Origin: Halisarca cf. caerulea
Lineage: Eukaryota; Porifera; Demospongiae; Chondrillida; Halisarcidae
DNA: 64,000 nucleotides
Direction: 5' to 3'
Assembly: GCA_963170055.1 (NCBI GenBank)
Contig: CAUJGJ010000444.1
Span: 6,243,118-6,307,117 of the forward strand
The notes below the pieces were generated by a model. The model had not been told where the DNA came from. It saw only the letters and a program-made list of their open reading frames with translations, and did not search any database. The translations under genes were made by a program, and so were the position numbers. Below, one piece after another: positions 54,342 through 63,659 of this stretch (its first letter is position 1; the number at the start of each line of letters is the position of its first letter).

Positions 54342-55022
54342 ATTCGCATATTATGCCGAGTGAAAAGCGCTCTAAAGTTTCGTCACATTCTAAAGATTCG
54401 TCGAAAAATTCTATATTTTCGTCAGCATCGGCCATGTTGTTCATTCTCATTCTAATGATACCATATGACAAAATATTTGTGAAATAGTTGGTGACGAATT
54501 TTTAGAGCGGATACGGTATTTGAAGCGTCTTCTTCAATCGCTGGATTGGGGCGAGTCTGTTCTAACTACTTGGAATATCACTTTGGAAATGCGACGTATC
54601 CCTCGGATGCAAATAGCAGTAGCTCCGCAGTCTTGCTTGTTCCTCAAAAGTTTTAGTGACGTTCGCTTGAAGTTTCAGTGAAGTTCGTTCGAAGTTTCGG
54701 TTTAGTTCGCACAAGTTTTAATATGGTAGCCTCGAAGTTTCAGCGAAGTTCACTGAAAGCTTCAGCGAAAATCGTTCAAAGCTTCAATGAAGTTCATGCG
54801 AAGTTTATTCTGCGCAATCAAAAATAATTTCTGTGCATATCGTGGTTTGAATACACCATTTCTTTCTTCCTCGACTATTGGTATTGCGTAACAACCGTGA
54901 CGTTTTATTACACATCACGAAATGATGCCGTTCAAACCATAAATAATACTCCTAACGGAGTGCTGATTGACTGACTGAACGACTGACGCTGTGCTGGATG
55001 GTTTTCTATGAGAAGTACTGTA

Positions 55023-55166
55023 TCTTCTCTTTCCTGTAACTTTACCACAAACAGTTCTGCCGTGAAGGAGAAACAATGAAGACATATGCGAAATTTTGTG
55101 CAGAAGATGACCATGAATCTCACCTTGGTTTTCCATGATAGCTACAGCGTTGGTATTGTGGTCATT
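55023..55166 (-). pseudogene. HIRAN-like gene of pogo copy 2, middle piece
   Basis: Minus-strand DHNTNAVAIMENQGEIHGHLL, ISHMSSLFLLHGRTVCGKV and GKRR align with the central part of the copy 1 protein. The N-terminal part is at 58021-58130, on the far side of Harbinger 2. Confidence 0.7.
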
Positions 55167-55460
55167 AGGGACATTAAGATTTGCATTTTTTGCCTTACGC
55201 GTAACCTGTAACTTGTGAGAAAGTCACGTGCACGACCACAAACCGCAAGTCACACGTTCGGTTCACACGTTTTTCACCTGTAGACCAGCGTCTACACGTA
55301 CACGATCCCCGCAGAGTTTAGCCGAAGAATGCCACTGCGTACCCACGTTTAGCGAGTTCCAAATTGTAGTGCAACATCTTTGCTCTATCTCCGATCGCTA
55401 AAAACTGCCTTTTGAACACTCGCTGTGATTTTCGGCTGGTTTTTGAGAGTAGATGCAAGT

Positions 55461-56444
55461 ATGCCTCAATTTCGGTGGCCCGATCTGATGCACGATGTAG
55501 CGCTTGCTCGTGAAGTTATGTCTTGTCGTCCAAACAAGCCTCAGGAGTGGGAGGAAATAGCTGAAAAGCTCAGTACAGCATTTTCCACAGAAGGTAAGAC
55601 TGTGGAATTGAAGGGAAGAGGATGCAGGGAGCGTATGGATCGCCTGCTCGACAAATACAAGTCAGATGACTCTAAATCTTTAAAACGGTTAGTATTTGTG
55701 CATTGCATCTCACATGATGTTTTACTATGAAATGCCTATACATTTTTGTACAGGTCTGGAACTGAAGAGGAGTATGATGAGCTCTCTCAGCTCCTGGAGG
55801 ACATATACTCCTACCAGTGTGATGTTGTGGCTGTTTTGAACCAGGAGAAGAAAGAAAAGAAAAAAAAAGAATTGGAAGATAAAAAGAAAGCTGAGGAAAT
55901 GAGGAACTCAGCCATGGAGACCATGAGCAGTAAGTGAGATCACTACATGATGACATATCCTGCTCTGAATTTTTAATAATTTAATCTTGTGTTATCTAAT
56001 TTTGCAGGTAGAAAACGGCAGAAAGAGGGTGTTTCAGCTGACTCATCCATGATCACACTCGAGTCAGATGAGGACAGTGCTGATGAAGAGGATCAGGGGA
56101 AAGGTTAGAAAGCATGCATTCATGGTTGTCACATGCAAATACACAGACTGAGGGTTCGTGGTCTCTTTTCAACTTATGTAGGCAAAGGTAAAGCAAAGAA
56201 GAAGAGGCTCTCCAAATTATCGGCAATGGAGATGCTCCAAAGCAAATTTGAAGTTAGTTCGGGACTCAGAGCAAAAGAGTTGGAGCTAAAAAAGGAGAAG
56301 CTAGACCTAATGAAAAGAAGAATGGATCGGGAGGATGAGGAGAGGAAACAGGCTGCAGAAGAAAGGGAAAAGAGAATGCAAATGGAGTTTGAGGAGCGCA
56401 AGCTCATGTTGGATTTGCTGAAAAAGTTACTTGACAAACAGTAG
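55461..56444 (+). CDS. Harbinger 2 Myb/SANT-like protein, four exons
   Basis: Exons 55461-55687, 55754-55929, 56008-56103 and 56182-56444, all GT-AG with matching phases. The Myb-like N-terminus is MPQFRWPDLMHDVALAREV, then EEIAEKLSTAF and GCRERMDRLLDKYK. Lys/Glu-rich helices (QEKKEKKKKELEDKKK), an acidic patch (LESDEDSADEEDQG) and a long coiled coil (ELELKKEKLDLMKRRMDRED) follow. It is the partner that helps the transposase bind DNA in this superfamily. The short introns (66-78 bases) are typical of the window. Confidence 0.85.
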
Positions 56445-56536
56445 TTTTATATTTTTTGATTGTATATTCAATTATGCGGTAGTCTCCACTTACTTGTACT
56501 TTGCTGATATGTGGTCAGCAACACATGTACATAAGT

Positions 56537-57878
56537 TTACACATTGGATAAATACGTTTCCAAAGAAGGAGGATCTACACCAAAAAAAGTACTGGTCAGT
56601 GAACCATGCAGGCATGTGTGACAGTTGGTGAGGATGGCTGCCACTAAATAGTATTTGCCAACTGGCTGAAGTAGTAGCTTAGTGTTCCTCTTGAAGTCCA
56701 AGTAGGAAAAGTACTGCATGATCTTGCCGAACGTCCACTCCACACTTATACGGACTTGGCTCATGGAACGATTAAAATCTTGCTGCTGCTGTGTAAGATG
56801 AGCTCCACGGAAAGGTGCCATGATGTTCCTAGATAAGCCATAGGCTGGATCACCATATATGACATAGGGCTGTCCATTAGGCTGCTTGAATTGCTGAAGC
56901 TTCTGGGCCAGTCCACTTGCTCCAAGCATGAATGCATCGTGACGTTTACCCTCAATTGGTCCAAACATGTGAGCAATAAGACCATTGGATGCAACAACAG
57001 ACTACAAGGAGAATGGTAAACTAACATTACATATACAGTACAATATGTACACATACAGACTGCCTACTTGGAACTTAATGCAATGGACCCTCTTGTGCCC
57101 ACTAAACATAATCCGCTGGTTCCGAGAAGGTCTAGCAATCGGCCGAACTGTGCCATCAATAAAACCCCAGCATTGACGAAGAGCAGCACCTTTGTCAAGT
57201 ATCGCAATGGAGAACTGCTCTGGGTTCAGCCAGACCAAGTTGAGTGATTCCAGCAAATGCCTATAACGTCTAAATACATCATCTATGATCTGTAAAAGAA
57301 TTCAGTGAAGTTAACACCCTTTAAACCACTGTAAACACAAACTAAAAAAAGAACGTACCAAATTAAAAATAGCACTTAGCTCCGGCTCGGGTCTTCTAAA
57401 CAGAGGGGCAAGATCACACCATCGATTTGGGAAGGACAGCCTACGCAACATGATTAGAAGAGCTTCAAATCCTGAAACTCTAGTGCCTTGGCCACAGCGA
57501 TAAGATTGCGCTAGGTTTAGTGCACTACACAGGCGCTCCAGATCTCCTTTCTCAAACCTGAACAGGTAAATGTCAGCCCTAACAAGTTAGAATACCCAAA
57601 ACCTTACTACACACACCTGAAAAGCTGTTCGCACTCCAAGTCACTCAGATTATCCAGCGAAAAGCGCTTTCGTTCGACAGTGAACTTGGGAGAGTACATA
57701 GCATCCAATAAAAGAATCGACAAGTCCTCCTCGTCGCTACTGTCAACGGTATCATCATACAAAAGGACTTGCAATATATCTGACACATCACGCCTGGAAA
57801 CGATAGGCTCCAACTAGCTTAGAGAGCAAGAAAAACGACCTATTACTATCTGCCGTCTCACCTTCGACTGGCCGCCAT
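56537..57878 (-). CDS. Harbinger 2 transposase, five exons
   Basis: Exons on minus: 57862-57878, 57617-57793, 57359-57557, 57068-57289 and 56537-57001. All junctions are GT-AG and phases agree. MAASR leads into RDVSDILQVLLYDDTVDSSD and a helical region (FEKGDLERLCSALNLAQSY). The nuclease domain follows, with GFIDGTVRPIARP (Asp 1), VIYGDPAYGLSRN (Asp 2) and SVEWTFGKIMQYF (Glu). About 359 residues, usual for HARBI1-like enzymes. It lacks stops. The gene converges on the Myb-like gene with 92 bases between stops. Confidence 0.85.
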
Positions 57879-58020
57879 TTTCAACCGCTAATTACACGCT
57901 ACAGGTTACACGCTAACACAATCTTGAGCACTTTTTTGGCGAAATTTCGATGAACGCGTAACTTGTGGTAGTGGTTACAGGTTAGGCGTTACACGTACGA
58001 AAAATCTTAAGGTCCCTATT

Positions 58021-58130
58021 ATCCTCTTCTCGCTGACACAAGAATTCTTTGTCTACAATAGGCGTCCAAATATCCTTGTAAACATGAAAACCCTAATGAC
58101 AGTTGATACTTTTAGTTCTGTGACCGCCAT
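58021..58130 (-). pseudogene. HIRAN-like gene of pogo copy 2, N-terminal piece
   Basis: The minus strand gives an N-terminus parallel to MASFELKIQTALRG with shifts, and ends VDKEFLCQREEDN right at the Harbinger insertion. Confidence 0.6.
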
Positions 58131-58334
58131 TTTCTCGATACAGATCAGCCTAGATTTTCTCTCCAAAACTTCATCGTGTGCTCTAAAGATTCGACATTTA
58201 AATATTCATCAGGTAAATTGAACTAGGTGAGTTCCATTCTAATGGCACTGAATGACGAAAGTATAGTGCTGGAGGGGTGACGAATTTTTAGAGAGAATAC
58301 GGTAACTGCATTACTCTATTGTGCATTTCAATGC

Positions 58335-58405
58335 AAGTGATTCGAGTTTAAAAATCTCGTGGGCCACCTATGGCCCTGGAAACTCGAATCACTTGGAAAT
58401 CTTTC
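58335..58405 (+). mobile_element. Hairpin-ended element, head only (copy E)
   Basis: Arms AAGTGATTCGAGTTT and complement enclose 'gtgggccacctatggccc'. Only the double hairpin is kept; the body is not recognisable beyond about 58440. Confidence 0.7.
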
Positions 58406-58590
58406 TAACGGACTCGAAAGATCACTGTAAGAAATACATGGTTTTGTGTAGTGGTGTAGTAAAATGTGTGTGTGTGCCGGTGTGTGTGTGTGTGTGTCAA
58501 ATTTTAGCATTAAATAATCCAGACAAAATATTGGGATAATGATCTAGTCAGTTTTATTAATTATATATGACTCATGATCGTAAAACTTGG
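58406..58590. repeat. (GT)n tract
   Basis: Short TG microsatellite at 58465-58498 with no gene. Confidence 0.6.
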
Positions 58591-58778
58591 CACCTGCAGA
58601 TTCTTTGACCGATGTGTGTTCTTCATGTGGTCATCCAGGGCATAAGGCATCCTCATGCCCAGCATCTTCTACAACGCCGTCATATGGAGGGCAAGGCAGT
58701 CATCCACCACATGGAGGTCCACCACCACCCATGGCTCCAGTACCTGGTAGCGGTCCACCTCCCCTACATCATTGGTGA
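58590..58778 (+). pseudogene. DIRS 2 gag zinc knuckle
   Basis: The frame TDVCSSCGHPGHKASSCPA is a CCHC knuckle (C-x2-C-x4-H-x4-C), followed by a Pro/Gly-rich tail and a stop at 58778. It sits upstream of the DIRS 2 RT frame, so it is probably the gag C-terminus. An acceptor-like 'cttggcacctgcag' precedes it. Confidence 0.55.
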
Positions 58779-58799
58779 TTTCTGGCTTTCCAAGGGAGA

Positions 58800-59400
58800 G
58801 ATCATTCATATGAGAATTTGCGTCTTATCCTCTGTCGATGGCTCCCTTTCATTATATACTACATGTTTATTATGTCAATTATTGTAAGGACACTTTATTC
58901 CCATGAGCTGGCTCACTTATCACGTGTTTTATGGTTTAAGTGGACATGATCATGTTTTTGATATCATGTATGTCTATGGTTCATCTATGTACAATGTAAT
59001 ATACTATAACTACATTAATAATATGATTTGTAATTTGCATGATGGGATTTGGCTGATGGGTAGATAAAAATTTCTTGGTAAGGGTAGTGCGGCGTATTGG
59101 CAGGGGTCGTTTTATTCAGTTGAAGTGGTGGAATGTGTTGTGTGTGGGTTATGCATGTCGCATGTTACAAACCAGGTGGTTGTTTTTTTGTCGGTCCCAA
59201 GGTGGGACACATATAAGCCGAGTAACGTTCTTTCTTAAATTTGCGGTCTGAGTCTGATTTCAGTAATTTTTACAATGGTTCCTATTATTGTGGTGTAAGC
59301 CGGTAATGGTTTGGGTTATCAGTTTGTTTTAAAATTTCTTCCTTAGGCACAATAGTATGTTCCCAAGAGATGGACAGCAGCACCATGCTTAGTAAGTCAT
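58800..59400. other. Spacer between DIRS 2 gag and RT
   Basis: AT-rich, with no domain recognised in any frame. Confidence 0.3.
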
Positions 59401-59403
59401 TTT

Positions 59404-60646
59404 GTGACTTTACAGCAGGTTTCCAGAGTCATGGCTCACGCTCAGTCTCAGCTTCCACCTAAAGCCTTGAAAGTTCACTCCCCCTTAAAGGGCCAGGCTT
59501 GGGAGTTGGCATTGTCGGATCATCCTAACCAGTCTTGGGTGGTCTGCTTGCTGTCTGGAATCTGTCATGGTGTTCACATTGGGTTTGGGGGAGGTATTGT
59601 GCATTCCGCAAAGAACAACCTCCAGTCGGCATTGGTTACTCCAGCGGTAGTTGTAGCCTACCTCAATAAGGAGTTGAAGAATGGGACCATTTCTTGGCCT
59701 TGGACAAAAGGAGAGGTACCTTCAGTCATTCTGAACCGTTACGGTGTCATTTCCAAATCTGGTAGGGCTGGGAAATGGCGTCTAATCGTGGATATGTCCT
59801 TTCCAGATGGGTACAGTGTCAACAGTGGCATTAATGATAATTTGACAGGCATGGCTTATTCGTCGGTGGTCGATGCAGCCTGTAATATGCTCCAATGTGG
59901 AAAGAGGACTGGCTTTACTGGCCAAGATTGATGTGGCTAGTGCTTATCGAATTGTCCCAGTACATCCCACTGACCGGTTCCTGCTAGGCATGTCTTGGAA
60001 GGGTAAAGTGTATGTGGGCAGACAGCTTCCATTTAGGTTATCTTCAGCTCTGGTTATCTTCAATGTGTATGCTGATGGTTTGGAGTGGGTTGTGCGCAGG
60101 TGGGGAGTAGCAGCAATCCTCCACTACCTGCATTATTTTTTAGTGATGGGGCCTGCTGGGTTGACTGGCTGCCAGTCTCTTTTAACAACTTTGACATCGA
60201 CTTGTGCTGAGCTCAGGATTCCTCTAGCCGAGGATAAAAGGAGGGACCTTCTGCATCCCTCATTTGTTTTAGATTCTCATGCGATAGAAATCAGACTGCC
60301 TCATCAGAAATCGTTGGCTCTGGTGGCACTGTTTGAAGAATGGGCGGTTCGCAAGTCTTGCCCTAAGAAAGAGCTTGAGCAGTTGGTAGGCAAGTTGAAT
60401 CATGCTTGTATGGTAGTTTCTCAGGGAAGAGTTTTTCTGCATTGTTTGTACTACTTATTAGGCTCAGTGAAGAAGAGTTATTTTCATTTAGGGGTAAACC
60501 AGGGTTGCCGTTCCTATTTAGCTTGGTGGTCCTGTTTTTTCCCTGAATCTAACGACCATTCCCTTGCCGAGTTGACTGGTTCCACCAGGTCTTCATTGGT
60601 TTTCACATCAGATGCTTCGGGGCACTGGGGTTGTGGAGCAGTGTAG
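59404..60646 (+). pseudogene. DIRS 2 RT-RNase H, catalytic site lost
   Basis: 59404-59931 encodes ALSDHPNQSWVVCLLSGI and KWRLIVDMSFPDGYSVNSGI. A one-base shift near 59910 leads to LLAKIDVASAYRIVPVHP, LPFRLSSALVIFNVYADGL and ILHYLHYFLVMGP. The YxDD position reads LHYLHYFLV, so both catalytic Asp residues of motif C are gone. The connection (KKELEQLVGKLNHACMVVS) and the start of RNase H (FTSDASGHWGCGAV) follow, then a TAG at 60644. It supplies the RT segment missing from DIRS 1 and was used to define that deletion. Confidence 0.85.
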
Positions 60647-61110
60647 GGAGAGAAATGTTGCAAGTTGCCTGGCCACTTGGATGGGATGATGTGTCCATTA
60701 TGGTCAAAGAACTTTTTCCCGTCGTTTGTGCATGTGCTGTTTGGGGCCTGCTTGTTTGGTAGAGAACCTTCTTTATAAGTAGAAACAGCTGCCCATTTCC
60801 ATCGGGACATTTTATCAGACCAATTTCAAAGTTGATTGATCATGTGGCATAATTGCATGGATAATGTTTTGTTTCCAAGTGTTGTCATAAGCCCGGGTAT
60901 AGAGACCATAGAATGACATCATTCTAGTGTTCAGGCTGTAAAGGAATATTAGGTATTTGGCTGTTGGGCAAATATAGTGCTGGGTATACCACGTATCCCA
61001 ACCTTCTGCCAGCTAAAAAGCACCATTGGTGTTCCAGCTGTAAAGAATTATCCTCTCTTCGTTATGGGTGATTCCACCAGGTAGGCGTGGTTATTAAACT
61101 GTCTGTGTAG
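60647..61110 (+). other. DIRS 2 RNase H remnant and terminal block
   Basis: After the stop, MCPLWSKNFFP-like coding decays quickly. 60980-61080 ('taccacgtatcccaaccttctgccagct') matches the DIRS terminal blocks at 15490 and 45985. No recombinase is present. Confidence 0.5.
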
Positions 61111-61339
61111 CAAAGCATCTGGTTGTTAAGGTACCCTGAGCATAATGCAGCATATTACAAGCCCTTTCAACGTGATAGATCAAACCCAGATGCAATTTCC
61201 TTGATGCCAATGCCACAACAAATACATCACATATGTGGCATTCAAAGAAAGTTGCCATTTGTGCAATATTTTAAAAGGGCGTCGTCATCATTTTACGCTA
61301 AGTTGCATTGTGAAAATTGAGTTAAATACTTTTCTTACA

Positions 61340-62400
61340 CACACAAATGAAAGAGATTACACCTGAAGTGGGGATCAGTTGAGATTAGTTGTTATGAAAT
61401 ATGTAGAGGCAAGGATGGTGAAACTGAGCCTGAAAGACAGAGAGTGTGTTATTTGTCTTCTTCAAACAGGGTGTTTCTCAATGCCGTACTCCTTCTAAAC
61501 TTTGTTGCAGTCACACTGATATGCAGAAAGTGGTGCAGAAATTCCAAAAGGATGGAACTGTGAAGGACCAAATATATTTTATCACATGACAAATTCTTAG
61601 AAGATATACGGTACTAATTAAGTAATTTCACCAGCAACTAATCAAGTTATGACACCTCAAAGTTTGAGGAACACTTTTGCATGTAGTCATAAAAACTGAA
61701 ATAACCTATTTTGTGGAAGGTCAGCTCAGACCAAAGTATGGGAAAGCGTCACAGGATGCAGTGCTCTATGCTGTATTCCACTGTACAGATATTGAGGACG
61801 CATCTTACAGCTGCCAAGCTGGTGGCCTGAACCCCTATGGGGATCTGCCGCTAGTCACTGACCTGTGAGGACCACTTTTCCCTTATCCGACATCATTCAA
61901 TGGCAGAATAGGACAATTGAAGACAGAAGCTGAATTGTGTTTTCTGACAAATCAAAGTTTAAGCTCTACAAAGAGTGATAGTTGAACATATGTTTGGAGA
62001 AGTGGTGGGAAAGCTCTCAACCTGAAATGTATCCAGCAGACGGTAAAACACAGCAGTGGCTATGTGATGGTGCATTTTTGAAAGGTTTTAATCTTGTAAG
62101 AATCGATCATTGTATGAAAGCTGTGGACTACATAGAGGTACTCAAGGAAAACCTCATAACTTTCCTTGAGGTGTTTCCAGAAGAACAGAAGGTATTCCAG
62201 CAAGACAACGCCCCGATTCACACTACCAAGCGGACCATGAACTTCCTACAGGAATCGAGAGAAGAAGTTCTGGAAAGGCCTCCACAATCACTGGACTTAA
62301 ATCTGATTGAGCATGTCTGGAAAGCAGCTGATATAAGTTGAGATCAACAATGTATCAGACTAAGAGAACAGCTTTGGACCACTTGTTCCATTGTTTACAG
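61340..62400 (+). pseudogene. Tc1 transposase (DD34E), decayed
   Basis: The HTH part is faint (KDRECVICLLQTG, QKVVQKFQKDGTVKDQ at about 61430-61570). First Asp region VFSDKSKFKLYKE at 61935-61975. 61982-62340 gives KGFNLVRIDHCMKAVDYIEV, KVFQQDNAPIHTTKRT (second Asp) and SLDLNLIEHVWKA (Glu). Spacing Asp-Glu is 34. The usual PDLNPIE has become LDLNLIE. Several stops and gaps, so dead. It differs in sequence from both other Tc1 copies. Confidence 0.8.
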
Positions 62401-62789
62401 GAGGCATGACAGAATATTTTCATAGTACTAAAATACTCTGAGGGTATCACCACCCTCCAACACCATTGAGACTGAAGAGTCTACAAAGTCCCTCTAAACA
62501 GGACAGCTGTAGTTAGAGTCCTCACAAAGTCAAGTGAGTGAAGTCTCCATAAAGTGGATGAGGGGATTTAGTGTGACCACAAAATCACAACGTAATCATG
62601 AAGGTTGTGTCAAATTAGATGTACTGTGACCAGGGTCTAATGTAGGAACCAGCATGTGGTCTCTTTGAAAAGTATGAAGCAATAAGAACAGTTGTTACTT
62701 CTGTTGCTACCACTGGGGCCACTGATGGAAAGGAGTACACCCCTGCAACACAGCACGCACTGCTTTCTGCTATTCGTAGACATGAAAGG

Positions 62790-62875
62790 AAGTACCGTAT
62801 TTGTTCGAATAGAAGCCAGGGCTTGTATAGAAGTCAGGCTCAAATAGGGACTGGGGCTTGAATAGCGGGTTAGCC
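62790..62875 (+). repeat. 17-bp degenerate tandem repeat
   Basis: Four units of the type 'gaatagaagccagggctt' with changes. 'accgtatttgttcgaata' at its start resembles a transposon terminus, unassigned. Confidence 0.55.
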
Positions 62876-62884
62876 TTCAAACAG

Positions 62885-63658
62885 CTCTAGATGTCTGTAC
62901 AAACGACAACAGTGATTGGTTTGACTCAGAAGGGGAAGATGAACTTGAGGAATTAGATTATAGCGATCTGATGGACCCACTAACCATTGCACAGGACAAT
63001 ATAGATGATAGCAATGGTGAGTGCCAAAAAATTGAATCAATATTATATAATACACATTGCAAAAATTACCTAGCTACATACTATGTTATACAATACAGAG
63101 ATTGAACAAGAAGTGTCAAATACTGTCCATCAACTTCCGGATCTACTAACTGGTACTCCTGAAACAACAGAAGTTGATGACACAGAGACAACAACCGTGT
63201 TGGAGTCTGATTCCATCTCCCGCCTTGAGACTAATGAGTGTTTACATGCCATAATGCCAACTATCTCCCTTCCTCACATGGATGACGATACTTTGCAAGT
63301 TGAAACTGCCGCAACAGGGACTGAAACCTGTTCACAACCTAGTGAATGCAGTGCAATGCCCTTCAATCCGTGTACATTAAACTTGCAAATTGGACCAACG
63401 ATAATGCTACCAAGTGATGCAATCGCACTTGAATTTTTTCATCTCGTGTTCGGAGAGGATACATGTAATTTAATTGCAAGTGAAACTAATGAATACGCAC
63501 GGCAAAATCCTCCAGGAGATGGATACAACCGGGGCCAGCGAAACGACAGAATACGGTCTTGGAGAGAAAGTCATTCTGACCCTTGCCAATCCCTTCCTTT
63601 TGATGACCTATCTTTGTACCATACTTACTTTATATTAATGTACCACCTAAGCAAGTAG
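62885..63658 (+). pseudogene. piggyBac transposase 3, N-terminal part
   Basis: Exon 62885-63016 (acidic: SDWFDSEGEDELEELDYSDL), a GT-AG intron 63017-63098, then exon from 63099. The second exon ends in the domain start IMLPSDAIALEFFHLVFGED and NLIASETNEYARQ, which opens the piggyBac DDE domain. The frame stops at 63658 before any catalytic Asp. It is truncated where LTR-element sequence begins. Confidence 0.75.
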
Positions 63659-63659
63659 T

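Larger units (their letters stand above)
51820..54516 (+). mobile_element. pogo/Tigger copy 1, nearly intact
   Basis: Inverted termini CCGTATTCGCTCTAAAAATT (left) and complement CCGTATCCGCTCTAAAAATT (right), one mismatch, both continuing 'cgtca'. TA duplicates at 51818-51819 and 54517-54518. Length 2697 bp. Direct and inverted 'attcgtca' words recur subterminally on both sides. It contains the transposase and a convergent HIRAN-like gene. Confidence 0.95.
51604..55020. mobile_element. Mariner-type MITE (718 bp net) holding pogo copy 1
   Basis: Inverted termini CAGTATTTCTTACAGAAAAC (left) and complement CAGTACTTCTCATAGAAAAC (right), both continuing 'catccag', flanked by TA (51602-51603, 55021-55022). 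Removing it and one TA joins KRRY to CKEKG in the HIRAN-like gene, matching copy 1. It is non-coding apart from the pogo inside. Its termini resemble those of the Tc1 element at 42977. Confidence 0.8.
55167..58017. mobile_element. PIF/Harbinger element 2 (spliced genes)
   Basis: Inverted termini AGGGACATTAAGATTT and complement AGGGACCTTAAGATTT (one mismatch), with ATT duplicated at 55164-55166 and 58018-58020. Subterminal words 'gcgtaacctgtaac' (left) and 'ggttacaggtta', 'acgcgtaac' (right) repeat. Removing it joins VDKEFLCQREEDN to DHNTNAVAI. Two convergent multi-exon genes, neither with a visible lesion. Confidence 0.95.
50260..58302 (+). mobile_element. pogo/Tigger copy 2, truncated and four times invaded
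   Basis: The left part is missing. The right terminus CCGTATTCTCTCTAAAAATT (complement, ending 58302, followed by TA) matches the ends of the intact copy at 51820-54516. Between them lie hairpin-ended copy B (50419-50746), a mariner MITE (51604-55020) containing pogo copy 1, and Harbinger 2 (55167-58017). Each was recognised because the interrupted host gene rejoins across it. Confidence 0.8.

Noticed and set aside
51600..55022. A 9-bp target duplication (agtacwgta) pointing to a Mutator-like element
   Set aside because: With TA as duplication the HIRAN-like frame rejoins exactly as in copy 1 (RRY-CKEKG) and the ends begin CAGTA, so a mariner-type element explains the site better.
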